The notes beneath the pieces were generated by a model. The model saw only the letters and a program-made list of their open reading frames with translations. It searched no databases and was not told the DNA's origin. This document shows positions 1 to 6,370 of a stretch of 11,245 nt of DNA, piece after piece. Every line of letters starts with the position of its first letter. The stretch's first letter is position 1. A program made the position numbers and the translations under genes. The stretch comes from an uncultured Cellvibrio sp. (lineage in GTDB: Bacteria; Pseudomonadota; Gammaproteobacteria; Pseudomonadales; Cellvibrionaceae). The stretch covers positions 1-11,245 of the forward strand of contig CAMLRI010000023.1 in the NCBI GenBank assembly GCA_946482385.1, given 5' to 3'.

Positions 1-87
1 GCCGGTGAGAAAAATGGTAAATAGCACCGCTGTCACCGCCAGGGTGGCGAGCAATAGATCGCGGCTCAGGTAACGAAAAATAATCAA
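1..87 (-). CDS. lptF: LPS export permease LptF, N-terminal fragment
   Basis: The gene runs off the left edge, and only the first 29 codons are present. They encode IIFRYLSRDLLLATLAVTAV after the start, then LFTIFLTG, which is the short cytoplasmic N-terminus and first membrane helix typical of LptF/LptG permeases. LptF pairs with LptG in the inner-membrane LptB2FGC ABC transporter, which extracts lipopolysaccharide and feeds it to the LptA bridge. The start is a TTG at 87-85. No ATG lies near it in frame, and an AGGA ribosome-binding site (99-96) sits 8 nt upstream on the minus strand. The divergent position next to pepA is the usual gammaproteobacterial arrangement and supports the call. With so little sequence the assignment rests on both the N-terminus and the context. 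Confidence 0.82.
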   Translation of the reverse strand, partial: MIIFRYLSRDLLLATLAVTAVLFTIFLTG

Positions 88-242
88 CGCAAATATCCTG
101 TCGAATTCCTGAAATAGGTGGCAACCAAGCGGTTTTTTCCACGCACAAACGTGCCTTGGGCGCCACAAAGTGTGGCATTATCACGCAGCCACAGGCATTT
201 GTCTTGATGGTATTTGTCAGCACTCTTTTTCAAGGATCTTCC
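88..242. promoter_or_regulatory. lptF/pepA divergent intergenic region
   Basis: This 155-bp stretch separates two divergent housekeeping genes and should hold both promoters. For pepA a weak candidate is TTGGGC (156-161) with TATCAC (179-184) at 17-bp spacing. A perfect 6-bp inverted repeat, GCCACA-AAG-TGTGGC (162-176), lies inside that spacer and could be an operator or a short leader hairpin. A smaller GCAC/GTGC dyad lies near 142-153. No convincing minus-strand promoter for lptF could be picked out. The promoter call is a motif reading only. Confidence 0.35.
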
Positions 243-1808
243 ATGAGCAGTTCCAAGCCCCTCGCCGCTAAAACCCGTGCCAAAACCACCCCCAACACGC
301 GCAAAGTCAAAGGCATTAGCTACAGCGCCAAACACCTGGACCCGGTTAAAGCCCACAGCCACTGCCTGGTGGTGGGTTGCAGCGAAGGTCTGGTTTTGTC
401 GCCCGCAGCAAAAGCCATTAACGAAGCCGATGCCGGGCAACTGCTGACACTGCTCAAGCGCGAAAAATTCCAGGGCAAAGCCGGCCAGAGCCTACTGCTG
501 CTCAACCCCCAGGGCATAGCCGCCGAGCGCTTGCTGGTACTGGGCCTGGGTGCACAAAACGAAGGGGCGATTGGCGCCGACAATTACCGCAAAGCGGTGC
601 AAAAAATCAGCGAAGCCCTTAAGCCCACTCCTTGCCGCGAACTGGCCGTTTTCCTCGCCGATACCCCCGTAGCAGGCCAGGACATCAGCTGGCAGGCACG
701 GCAACTGGCCGAGGGCCTGGGGCTGCTGGAACACCGCAGCGACCACCTGAAAAGCAAGCCCGGCGAGCCCAGCCTCAGCCTGCAGGAAGTGACCCTCGCC
801 ACCACCAAAGCCCAGGTTGCCAAAGCCCAGGCCGGGCTGAACCTGGGCCTGGCCATTGCCAAGGGTGTCAACCTGGCGCGCTACCTGGGCGACCTGCCGG
901 GCAATATCTGCACCCCCAGCTATTTGGCCGACCGCGCCAAACACCTGGCAGCCAAACACAGCAAAGTCAGCCTGGATGTGCTCGACGAAAAACAAATGAA
1001 AGCCCTGGGCATGGGTTCCCTGTTATCGGTGGCGGCCGGCAGCGACCAACCCGCCAAACTGATCGTGCTGGAGTACAAAGGCGGCAACAAAAAAGATGCC
1101 CCCATTGCCCTGGTGGGCAAGGGCATCACCTTCGACACCGGCGGTATCAGCATCAAACCCGGCCCGGGCATGGACGAAATGAAATTCGATATGTGCGGCG
1201 CCGCCAGCGTATTGGGCACCTTCCAAACCCTGATCGAATTGCAGCTGCCCATTAATGTGGTGGGTGTGATTGCCGCCAGCGAGAACATGCCCAGCGGCAG
1301 CGCCACCAAGCCGGGCGATATAGTCACCTCCATGTCGGGCCAAACCATCGAGATCCTCAACACCGACGCCGAAGGCCGCTTGGTATTGTGCGATGCCCTC
1401 ACCTACACCGAGCGCTTTAAACCCAAGGCGGTGGTGGATATAGCCACCCTTACCGGCGCCTGTGTGATTGCCCTGGGCAACCACGCCAGCGGCCTGTTCA
1501 GCAACAGCGACACCCTGGCCAAAGCGCTGCTGCAAGCGGGCGAGCAGGCGGGCGACCGCGCCTGGCAAATGCCGCTGTGGGACGACTACCAAAAGCAGCT
1601 GGACAGCAACTTTGCCGATATCGCCAATATCGGCGGGCGCGAGGCCGGCAGTATCACCGCCGCCTGCTTCCTGTCGCGCTTTACCAAAAATATGACCTGG
1701 GCACACCTGGATATCGCCGGCACTGCCTGGCGCTCCGGTGCCGCCAAGGGCGCCACTGGCCGCCCGGTAAGCCTGCTGGTGCAATACCTGCTAAACCAGT
1801 GCGCCTAA
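243..1808 (+). CDS. pepA: Leucyl aminopeptidase PepA (M17 family)
   Basis: This is a cytosolic M17 metallo-aminopeptidase of 521 residues that removes N-terminal residues from peptides; in E. coli PepA also binds DNA in Xer recombination and carAB control. The two-metal site is complete: K293 and D298 in VGKGITFDTGG, D316 in MDEMKFDMCGAA, and D375 and E377 in the signature NTDAEGRLVL, with catalytic K305 and R379. These equal E. coli K270, D275, D293, D352, E354, K282 and R356 with a constant offset of 23. The start at 243 is chosen because AAGGA (232-236) lies 6 nt upstream; the open frame extends back to 156 but that part has no family similarity. The first 23 residues carry seven Lys/Arg and no acidic residue, an extension that E. 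coli lacks. It is the first gene of a run with holC and the unknown gene at 2281. Confidence 0.97.
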   Translation: MSSSKPLAAKTRAKTTPNTRKVKGISYSAKHLDPVKAHSHCLVVGCSEGLVLSPAAKAINEADAGQLLTLLKREKFQGKAGQSLLLLNPQGIAAERLLVLGLGAQNEGAIGADNYRKAVQKISEALKPTPCRELAVFLADTPVAGQDISWQARQLAEGLGLLEHRSDHLKSKPGEPSLSLQEVTLATTKAQVAKAQAGLNLGLAIAKGVNLARYLGDLPGNICTPSYLADRAKHLAAKHSKVSLDVLDEKQMKALGMGSLLSVAAGSDQPAKLIVLEYKGGNKKDAPIALVGKGITFDTGGISIKPGPGMDEMKFDMCGAASVLGTFQTLIELQLPINVVGVIAASENMPSGSATKPGDIVTSMSGQTIEILNTDAEGRLVLCDALTYTERFKPKAVVDIATLTGACVIALGNHASGLFSNSDTLAKALLQAGEQAGDRAWQMPLWDDYQKQLDSNFADIANIGGREAGSITAACFLSRFTKNMTWAHLDIAGTAWRSGAAKGATGRPVSLLVQYLLNQCA

Positions 1809-1814
1809 GCCGCC

Positions 1815-2240
1815 ATGGCGCAGGTCGACTTTTACATACTGCCCGACGACAGCCAGCAAGCGCGCTGGCTGTTTGGCTGCCGGCTGGTTGAAAAAGCCTG
1901 GAAACTGGGGCTGGGCGTAGAGGTGCAACTGGACACCCAAGCCCAGGCCCAGGCCTTTGACGAATTGCTGTGGACCTTTAAGCCCGAGAGTTTTATTCCC
2001 CACCAGCGATTGGGCGAGGCGCGCATCCAGGTGCCGCCGCTCAACGCGGAGGGGATTAGCCAGGCAGCCAGCGGCGATTTGCTGTTACTCAACCTGAGCA
2101 ACCAGCAGCCGGAAGACAGCCACCGCTTTGCGCGCTTGAGCGAAGTGGTGGTGCAGGAACCGGGGGTGCTAGCCGCCAGCCGCGCCCGTTTTAGCGCCTA
2201 CAAACAGCAAGGGCACAGCCTTAACACCCATAAACTTTAA
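1815..2240 (+). CDS. holC: DNA polymerase III subunit chi
   Basis: The gene encodes a 141-residue protein close in length to E. coli chi (147). Chi forms a heterodimer with psi (HolD), joins the clamp-loader complex and contacts single-strand-binding protein, linking the replicase to SSB-coated DNA. The recognisable pieces are the N-terminal strand VDFYILPD (4-11), LVEKAWKLG (24-32), the conserved block FDELLWTFKPESFIPH (48-63), which parallels LDEALWARPAESFVPH in E. coli, and the C-terminal RFSAYKQQGHSLNTH. It starts 6 nt after the pepA stop, and no clear Shine-Dalgarno sequence precedes the ATG, so translation may be coupled to pepA. The pepA-holC order is widely conserved in gammaproteobacteria. 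Confidence 0.93.
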   Translation: MAQVDFYILPDDSQQARWLFGCRLVEKAWKLGLGVEVQLDTQAQAQAFDELLWTFKPESFIPHQRLGEARIQVPPLNAEGISQAASGDLLLLNLSNQQPEDSHRFARLSEVVVQEPGVLAASRARFSAYKQQGHSLNTHKL

Positions 2241-2280
2241 CCACACCTGGCTGAGCGCCAGCCACCACAGGTGCCCGACT

Positions 2281-2964
2281 ATGGCCGATACCCATAAAAC
2301 CAAAGCCGAAATATTGCAGGAACTGGAATCCATCAAAGGCCTGCTGCTGGAAGAGGAAGACATCCCCATACTGCAAGAGGAGCTGCCCCTGCCGCCATCT
2401 CCCGGCGCCCAGGTAACACCAACACCTGCCCCCCTGCCCAGCCACCCCTCGGTACTGCCCGGCCAGGGCTCGTTATTCGATGATGGCCAGGCCGCAACCC
2501 AGGCATCGCCTATCGCCGGCGATACGGCAGGCGTTCACGCTGCGGCTCAGCCAGCCAATCACATATCCAATAACACAACCAGTCACACCATAACGCCATC
2601 AACCGCTCAGGCCGCAAGCCAGGCAACAGTATCGAACCCGGCGCCTATGGCCAGCCTCAGCCAGGGGCTTAGCCAGGGCAACCGCCCGGTGCTTGGCAAA
2701 GCCCAGGGGGAAAACCCCTTCCTGCCGCAGCACATCCGCGAGCGCTTGCACGGCAATAACCCGCCGCCGCTGTTTGAATACGAAACCGCTAAAAAAATTG
2801 TCAGCGCCACCAAAAGCCTGCAACAGGCCAGCGGTGTATCGCGGCAGCAATTGATCAATGAGGTGGTTGCGCAATTGCAACCGGAGATAGAGCGGGCGCT
2901 GCGCCAACATCTGGCCAACCTGTCGCCCGAAGACTTGCACAAACTCTGGCTGCCGGATCACTGA
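2281..2964 (+). CDS. Conserved protein of the pepA-holC-valS neighbourhood, function unknown
   Basis: The 227-residue protein has three zones. The N-terminus (residues 7-35) is a short acidic helix, ILQELESIKGLLLEEEDIPI, a pattern I recall from the gene between holC and valS in pseudomonads. Residues 37-135 are low-complexity, rich in Pro, Ala, Ser, Thr and Gln, and probably disordered. The C-terminal part begins with NPFLPQHIRERL (145-156) and ends in an amphipathic helical segment (192-219). No signal peptide or membrane helix is present, so it is probably cytosolic. It begins 40 nt after holC with an AGGTG ribosome-binding site 7 nt before the ATG and is likely co-transcribed with pepA-holC. 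No enzymatic motif is visible. A structural or adaptor role is possible but unproven. Confidence 0.8.
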   Translation: MADTHKTKAEILQELESIKGLLLEEEDIPILQEELPLPPSPGAQVTPTPAPLPSHPSVLPGQGSLFDDGQAATQASPIAGDTAGVHAAAQPANHISNNTTSHTITPSTAQAASQATVSNPAPMASLSQGLSQGNRPVLGKAQGENPFLPQHIRERLHGNNPPPLFEYETAKKIVSATKSLQQASGVSRQQLINEVVAQLQPEIERALRQHLANLSPEDLHKLWLPDH

Positions 2965-2975
2965 TCCGGCAGTTT
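2950..2975 (+). terminator. Hairpin terminator closing the pepA operon
   Basis: CTGCCGGATC (2950-2959) pairs perfectly with GATCCGGCAG (2963-2972) across a 3-nt loop, followed by TTT and a G/T-rich run. The stop codon TGA (2962-2964) lies in the loop and right arm. The U-tract is short, so termination efficiency is uncertain. Because the stem is nearly palindromic it may also act on the convergent DUF5666 gene, whose stop codon ends at 2979. Each arm contains a GATC site. Confidence 0.65.
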
Positions 2976-2978
2976 GCG

Positions 2979-4361
2979 TTATTCGGCAATAACAAAAGTA
3001 CTTGCTTTGATACTTTGCGGCCCCGTTTGCACACCGCTGAGGCTAACCCGGATGCCCGGATTCAATTCGAGGATCCAGGCGCTATCTTCCAGGCCACTGA
3101 TATCCACCTGCACCCCCATAACCACTACCAGGCTGCTGCTTTCGATGCGGTTGAGCGGCCCGCTCAGCTGCACCATACCGCCATCGTTCAAACGGCGGAT
3201 ACGCAACACCAGCCAGTCATCGCCCTCGGCGCGGGCAAACAGCTCCACGTAATCGCCCACCGCCAACTGCGCCAGGCTGATATAGCGGTTGGCCAGGCTG
3301 CTGCGGTCTTCAAACGCGGTTAGTTCGGTGGCGCTGTAAACCTGCCCCATCAAGCTTAATTCATTGCGCGCCAGGTCTATCGCCTCTACCTGGCCGCGCA
3401 CTTTTACCTGGCTGGGCTGCTGCACATAGACCTTGCTGGCCTGCACCACGCCGCTGGCATCCATTACCCCTTCCAGCGCCAGGCGCAAACCATTGGCGAT
3501 ATCGCCCGACTGCCCCAGGGCAAGGTTGGCGCCCTGGGCATTGACGCGCCAATCCCCCAGGCGGAAATCCGCCAGCGAGACGAACTCGCTCACCAATCCC
3601 TCGTACAACACCCGGGTTTGGGCTGCGGGCGCCGGCACAGCGGGTTTGAAGCTGATAGTTTGGGCAACCAAGAGGCCGCCTTCCAGCACACCCTGCACCT
3701 CAATGCGAATATGGTTGCCCAGTGCCGCTGCGCTGCCATTGGCAAAGCTGGCCTGGCTGTAATCCACGGTTAGCGCTTCTATATGGAAGCGCTGCTGCAA
3801 TGGGTTGAACTGGCTGATACTGCCCTCCAGATCAACCTGGGCGGCAGCCTCGCGTTTGACCACCCGGGTTGCCAAAAGGCTATCGGCCTCGCCAGCAGGT
3901 TGCAGCAGGCCGCTCACTTCCAGCCAATCGCCCACCGCCAGGCTGGCAAAATCCACCCCATCAAATACGGCATCGCTGGGCACCAGCAACTGCTGGCCCA
4001 ATATTTCCAGGCGCAGGGTTTCTGCATCCACCTGTTCTATGGCCACCAGCTGGCCAAAGGCATGGCGGTCGTAACTGATTCGCGTAGCGCGCAGGTTGGC
4101 GCCCCGTTGGCGCGCCTCTAACTGCACCTGCATACCGGGTTTCAGGTCGGCGGTGCTGGCCGGCTGCCCATTGATTAGCACCTGGGCTTGGTTGTCATCA
4201 AAACGCTGGCCATTAACATAGACACTGCCAAAACCGGTAACTGTACCCGAGGCGGCTACCGGGCTACCTGTGCCTTCAATACCAGCAGTGGAACTGCCGC
4301 CATCGCCACAACTGGCCAACAGCAGGCCGGCTAGCAACAGATACAGACACGGGAATCTCAT
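2979..4361 (-). CDS. DUF5666-type lipoprotein with six tandem repeats
   Basis: The 460-residue protein starts with a lipoprotein signal peptide (lipobox LASC, Cys18, followed by Gly, which permits outer-membrane sorting). A Gly/Ser linker with GIEGTG (28-32) follows, a motif I associate with DUF5666 proteins. The rest divides into about six beta-rich units of 60-75 residues: 39-98, 100-170, 176-240, 250-314, 318-392 and 396-460. Most open with a G-x-V/I/L pattern such as GTVTGFGSVYVNG and close with a phrase like LRATRIS, LLATRVV or VQASKVYV. This matches DUF5666, a small beta-barrel-like domain of unknown function. Its ATG overlaps the stop of the upstream DUF6502 gene by 4 bp (ATGA), so the two are translationally coupled. 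No catalytic motif is visible. The likely location is the outer membrane or periplasm, and a binding or scaffold role is inference. Confidence 0.85.
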   Translation of the reverse strand: MRFPCLYLLLAGLLLASCGDGGSSTAGIEGTGSPVAASGTVTGFGSVYVNGQRFDDNQAQVLINGQPASTADLKPGMQVQLEARQRGANLRATRISYDRHAFGQLVAIEQVDAETLRLEILGQQLLVPSDAVFDGVDFASLAVGDWLEVSGLLQPAGEADSLLATRVVKREAAAQVDLEGSISQFNPLQQRFHIEALTVDYSQASFANGSAAALGNHIRIEVQGVLEGGLLVAQTISFKPAVPAPAAQTRVLYEGLVSEFVSLADFRLGDWRVNAQGANLALGQSGDIANGLRLALEGVMDASGVVQASKVYVQQPSQVKVRGQVEAIDLARNELSLMGQVYSATELTAFEDRSSLANRYISLAQLAVGDYVELFARAEGDDWLVLRIRRLNDGGMVQLSGPLNRIESSSLVVVMGVQVDISGLEDSAWILELNPGIRVSLSGVQTGPQSIKASTFVIAE

Positions 4362-5248
4362 GGTTTCACCTCGGGAGGGGTTGAGTCTGGCGGGCTGTGT
4401 TTACCTGCCTCATCCTCAAAGCGCTGCTCAAAATAATAAATGCCGATACCCGCCCGGGCGCGGGCTGCACCCTGGGGCCCTGGTTTGGGCTGGGGCTGGT
4501 GCGATTGGGGCTCGCGATCGCAAGCCGCCAACCATTCATTGATTTGCAAAATAAAGGCCTCGCCCTCCAGGCGGCTGCGCTGGCGGATCATCTCCAAAAG
4601 CTCGGGGGGAATGTTGTCGTAGGACACAGTGCGCTGGATAAGGGGTTGCCCCAAGCCGGCGATATTGTGATCCATAGTGCCCATCAAATCGGCCGCCGCC
4701 GTACCAAAAATACGGATGTTTTCATCCATATTCTGCTGCGGGATATAGCCCTTCACTTGCAACCGCACCCTGCCATCGCCCTGCACCACTGCACCTATGC
4801 GCTCCAGCTCGTCAAGCAACGCACGCACCGGCACATCGCTGCTGTAGTCGCGCACCAGCTCGCTAAAGCTGGGGGCATCGGCCACCTCATCCAGCGGCAA
4901 TGGCAGTGGCTCACCGGCGGCATCGCGGTAGCGTGGCTGGTTGAGCCAGGCAGTAATCACCCGGGCACAGGGATGGGGGTTGTCGGCGGCGGTATCGCTT
5001 AGGGGGTGGGGGCGCTCGCGCAGCTTGGCTATGTCCTTGCGGTTAATGCCGGTCAGCACCGCCGCGCGGGACTTGCTCGGCTTGCGCCCCGGCAGGGCAA
5101 AGTCTTCCTCGGCCACATCCACATACACATGGCGCGCCACATCGGCAAACAGGCGATAGGAAACCCCGTGGCGCAATAATAGACGCACCAGGGGGCGCAG
5201 CATCTTGTAAAGCGCGCGCATCAGCCGTTGCTGGGTGGATGTGTTCAT
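4358..5248 (-). CDS. DUF6502 family protein, putative DNA-binding regulator
   Basis: This 296-residue protein has no signal peptide or obvious membrane segment. Residues 8-50, with LRPLVRLLLRHGVSYRLFAD and then VARHVYVDVA, are the conserved start of the DUF6502 family. They are followed by SRAAVLTGINRKDIAKLRE (60-78), which looks like a helix-turn-helix recognition segment. A second segment, VPVRALLDELERIGAVVQ (139-156) ending in GRVRLQV, resembles a winged-helix unit. Residues 245-268 are a Pro/Gln/Gly-rich tail. The first ATG is kept because the family's N-terminal motif begins ten residues later. There is no Shine-Dalgarno sequence, and a TATAAT box on the same strand lies only 8 nt upstream, so the mRNA may be leaderless. 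It overlaps the downstream DUF5666 gene by 4 bp and diverges from the DUF4382 gene. A regulatory role is inference from these segments and the context. Confidence 0.82.
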   Translation of the reverse strand: MNTSTQQRLMRALYKMLRPLVRLLLRHGVSYRLFADVARHVYVDVAEEDFALPGRKPSKSRAAVLTGINRKDIAKLRERPHPLSDTAADNPHPCARVITAWLNQPRYRDAAGEPLPLPLDEVADAPSFSELVRDYSSDVPVRALLDELERIGAVVQGDGRVRLQVKGYIPQQNMDENIRIFGTAAADLMGTMDHNIAGLGQPLIQRTVSYDNIPPELLEMIRQRSRLEGEAFILQINEWLAACDREPQSHQPQPKPGPQGAARARAGIGIYYFEQRFEDEAGKHSPPDSTPPEVKP

Positions 5249-5252
5249 GAGT

Positions 5253-5273
5253 GGGATTATAACGTCAAATAAT
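5253..5273. repeat. Direct repeat A of the divergent control region
   Basis: The core is GGGATTATA-N2-GTCAAATA. It matches the copy at 5316-5336 in 18 of 21 positions. Read on the minus strand it contains TTGAC, two nucleotides, then TATAAT and CCC, so it overlaps the likely -10 box of the DUF6502 gene. Confidence 0.8.
5256..5261 (-). promoter_or_regulatory. TATAAT -10 box, DUF6502-DUF5666 transcript
   Basis: On the minus strand these bases read TATAAT, a perfect sigma-70 -10 hexamer. Transcription would begin about 7 nt downstream, at or next to the ATG at 5248, implying a leaderless or near-leaderless mRNA. The -35 position at 17-bp spacing reads CACCTG, a poor match, so an activator may be needed. 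Confidence 0.45.
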
Positions 5274-5298
5274 TTCTCCAGGTGAGACCAAAATCACA

Positions 5299-5318
5299 CC
5301 CAAAAACGCATTTTTGGG
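5299..5318. repeat. Perfect inverted repeat, 8-bp arms
   Basis: CCCAAAAA (5299-5306) and TTTTTGGG (5311-5318) flank the tetranucleotide CGCA. The right arm shares its GGG with the start of direct repeat B. The AT-rich arms could be an operator half-site pair or a weak hairpin in a leader transcript. Confidence 0.6.
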
Positions 5319-5336
5319 ATTATAGTGTCAAATATT
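5316..5336. repeat. Direct repeat B of the divergent control region
   Basis: This is the second copy of the GGGATTATA-N2-GTCAAATA element, starting exactly 63 bp after the first, about six turns of B-DNA, so both would present the same helix face. It lies 59 bp before the DUF4382 start codon. Confidence 0.8.
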
Positions 5337-5394
5337 GAGATTCGGGCACCAAACCGCCCAGTCTCTGTTTTTCACAATGCAGGAGGTAAACACC

Positions 5395-6327
5395 ATGAAA
5401 ACCCTTACAACCCATCTGTCACAACTGAGCCGCTGGATGCTCCTTGCCACCAGTGCCAGCCTGATCGCCTGCGGTGGCGGCAGCAGTAGCAATAACAATG
5501 ATGCCAGCGGCAGCTTTTCCCTGTCGCTCACCGATGGCCCGGTCGATAGCGCCAACCAGGTAGTGGTGGAATTTACCGGTGTATCCATTAAGCCCGCCGA
5601 TGGCGAAGCCATTGAGTTCACCTTTGCCGAACCGCGCCGCATCGACCTGCTGCAACTGCAAGGCACAGCCTCTACTGCCCTGTTAACCGATGAAGAGGTG
5701 CCGGCCGGCAACTACGAGTGGATTCGCCTGCACGTGAATGCCGAGCATGACGGTGTGTACGATTCCTTTATTGAATTGGGCGATGGCAGCCAGCTGGAGC
5801 TGCGGATTCCCAGCGGTAGCCAAACCGGGCTGAAACTAGTGAGCGGCTTTACCATTGGCGCCGGCAGCAGCGCAGATTTCACGATCGACTTCGACCTGCG
5901 CAAATCCGTCACCAACCCCGGTGGCCAAGCCGGCGCCCTGCTGAAACCCGCGCTGCGCCTGATCAACAACCTGCAAGTGGGCAGTGTGGCCGGTACTGTG
6001 GATGCCAACCTGGTGGCCCAGGAGTGCGATAACGTCGACCTGAGCAGCGGCGCTGTGTACATCTTCACCGGCGCCGATGTCACCCCGGTAGACATGAGCA
6101 GCACCGCCGGCCCACTCACTTCCGCCCTGGTGAGCTTTGGCGAGGACAATGAATACCGCTACGAAATAGGTTTTGTGCCCGCCGGCAGCTATACCCTGGC
6201 CTACACTTGCGATTCTGCCAGCGATGTTCCAGATACTGTGGAAGCACTCACCTTTGTTGGCACCAGCAATATTTCGGTAGTGGCAGACCAGCAAACCAGC
6301 CACAACTTTGTATTAAGTGTGGAATAA
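5395..6327 (+). CDS. DUF4382-type lipoprotein with C-terminal beta domain
   Basis: The 310-residue lipoprotein has a basic N-terminus, a hydrophobic stretch and lipobox LIAC (Cys26), then a Gly/Ser/Asn linker (27-40) typical of outer-membrane-tethered proteins. Residues 40-192 carry the DUF4382 pattern: FSLSLTDGPVDSANQVVVEF, GVSIKP, RIDLLQLQG, VPAGNYEWIRL and FTIDFDLRKSV with LKPALRLI. Residues 196-310 form a second beta-sandwich-like unit (GSVAGTVD, YRYEIGFVPAGSYTLAY) that resembles the carboxypeptidase regulatory-like fold. Two cysteines in it (C211, C272) could form a disulfide. The start at 5395 has AGGAGG 7 nt upstream and precedes a clean signal peptide; the open frame from 5335 lacks both. 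It diverges from the DUF6502-DUF5666 pair and ends at a terminator cluster. DUF4382 has no established biochemical function. Confidence 0.87.
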   Translation: MKTLTTHLSQLSRWMLLATSASLIACGGGSSSNNNDASGSFSLSLTDGPVDSANQVVVEFTGVSIKPADGEAIEFTFAEPRRIDLLQLQGTASTALLTDEEVPAGNYEWIRLHVNAEHDGVYDSFIELGDGSQLELRIPSGSQTGLKLVSGFTIGAGSSADFTIDFDLRKSVTNPGGQAGALLKPALRLINNLQVGSVAGTVDANLVAQECDNVDLSSGAVYIFTGADVTPVDMSSTAGPLTSALVSFGEDNEYRYEIGFVPAGSYTLAYTCDSASDVPDTVEALTFVGTSNISVVADQQTSHNFVLSVE

Positions 6328-6344
6328 ACCTTATTTCTAAGGTT
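6327..6344. repeat. First hairpin after the DUF4382 gene
   Basis: AACCTTA (6327-6333) pairs with TAAGGTT (6338-6344) over the loop TTTC. It begins at the last base of the DUF4382 stop codon and has no T-tract, so by itself it is more likely an mRNA 3'-end structure than a terminator. Confidence 0.45.
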
Positions 6345-6350
6345 CCTGAC

Positions 6351-6370
6351 CGGCTCTACAGCCGTTTTTT
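6351..6370 (+). terminator. Rho-independent terminator of the DUF4382 gene
   Basis: CGGCT (6351-6355) pairs with AGCCG (6360-6364) over the loop CTAC and is followed by six T residues (6365-6370), the standard intrinsic terminator layout, 23 bp after the stop codon. Confidence 0.75.

Larger units (their letters stand above)
5249..5394. promoter_or_regulatory. Divergent control region between DUF6502 and DUF4382 genes
   Basis: The 146-bp gap carries two direct repeats (5253-5273 and 5316-5336), a perfect 8-bp inverted repeat (5299-5318) and an imperfect dyad, GGTGAGA/TCACACC (5281-5300, one mismatch). A minus-strand TATAAT lies at 5261-5256. No convincing plus-strand -35/-10 pair was found for the DUF4382 gene. 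An AGGAGG Shine-Dalgarno sequence precedes its ATG. The density of symmetric elements suggests one or more operators, but no binding protein is shown by the sequence. Confidence 0.6.

Noticed and set aside
156..242. Upstream extension of pepA
   Set aside because: The residues have no similarity to PepA and no ribosome-binding site, whereas AAGGA lies 6 nt before the ATG at 243.
632..1255. Plus-strand open frame inside pepA (207 codons)
   Set aside because: It has extreme Arg/Gln/Pro content from out-of-frame reading of GC-rich codons and no ribosome-binding site.
1023..1784. Long minus-strand open frame opposite pepA (253 codons)
   Set aside because: It mirrors the wobble-position bias of pepA, is rich in Gly, Ala, His and Gln without a motif, and pepA is certain.
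4397..5002. Plus-strand open frame opposite the DUF6502 gene (201 codons)
   Set aside because: It is a shadow frame with no motif, while the minus strand encodes a recognisable family.
5319..5331. TTGACA and TATAAT on the minus strand in repeat B as a promoter
   Set aside because: The two hexamers are only 1 nt apart, so they cannot act together as a sigma-70 promoter.
5335..5394. Earlier start for the DUF4382 gene
   Set aside because: It would bury the signal peptide behind 20 residues, overlap direct repeat B and lacks a ribosome-binding site; the ATG at 5395 has AGGAGG.
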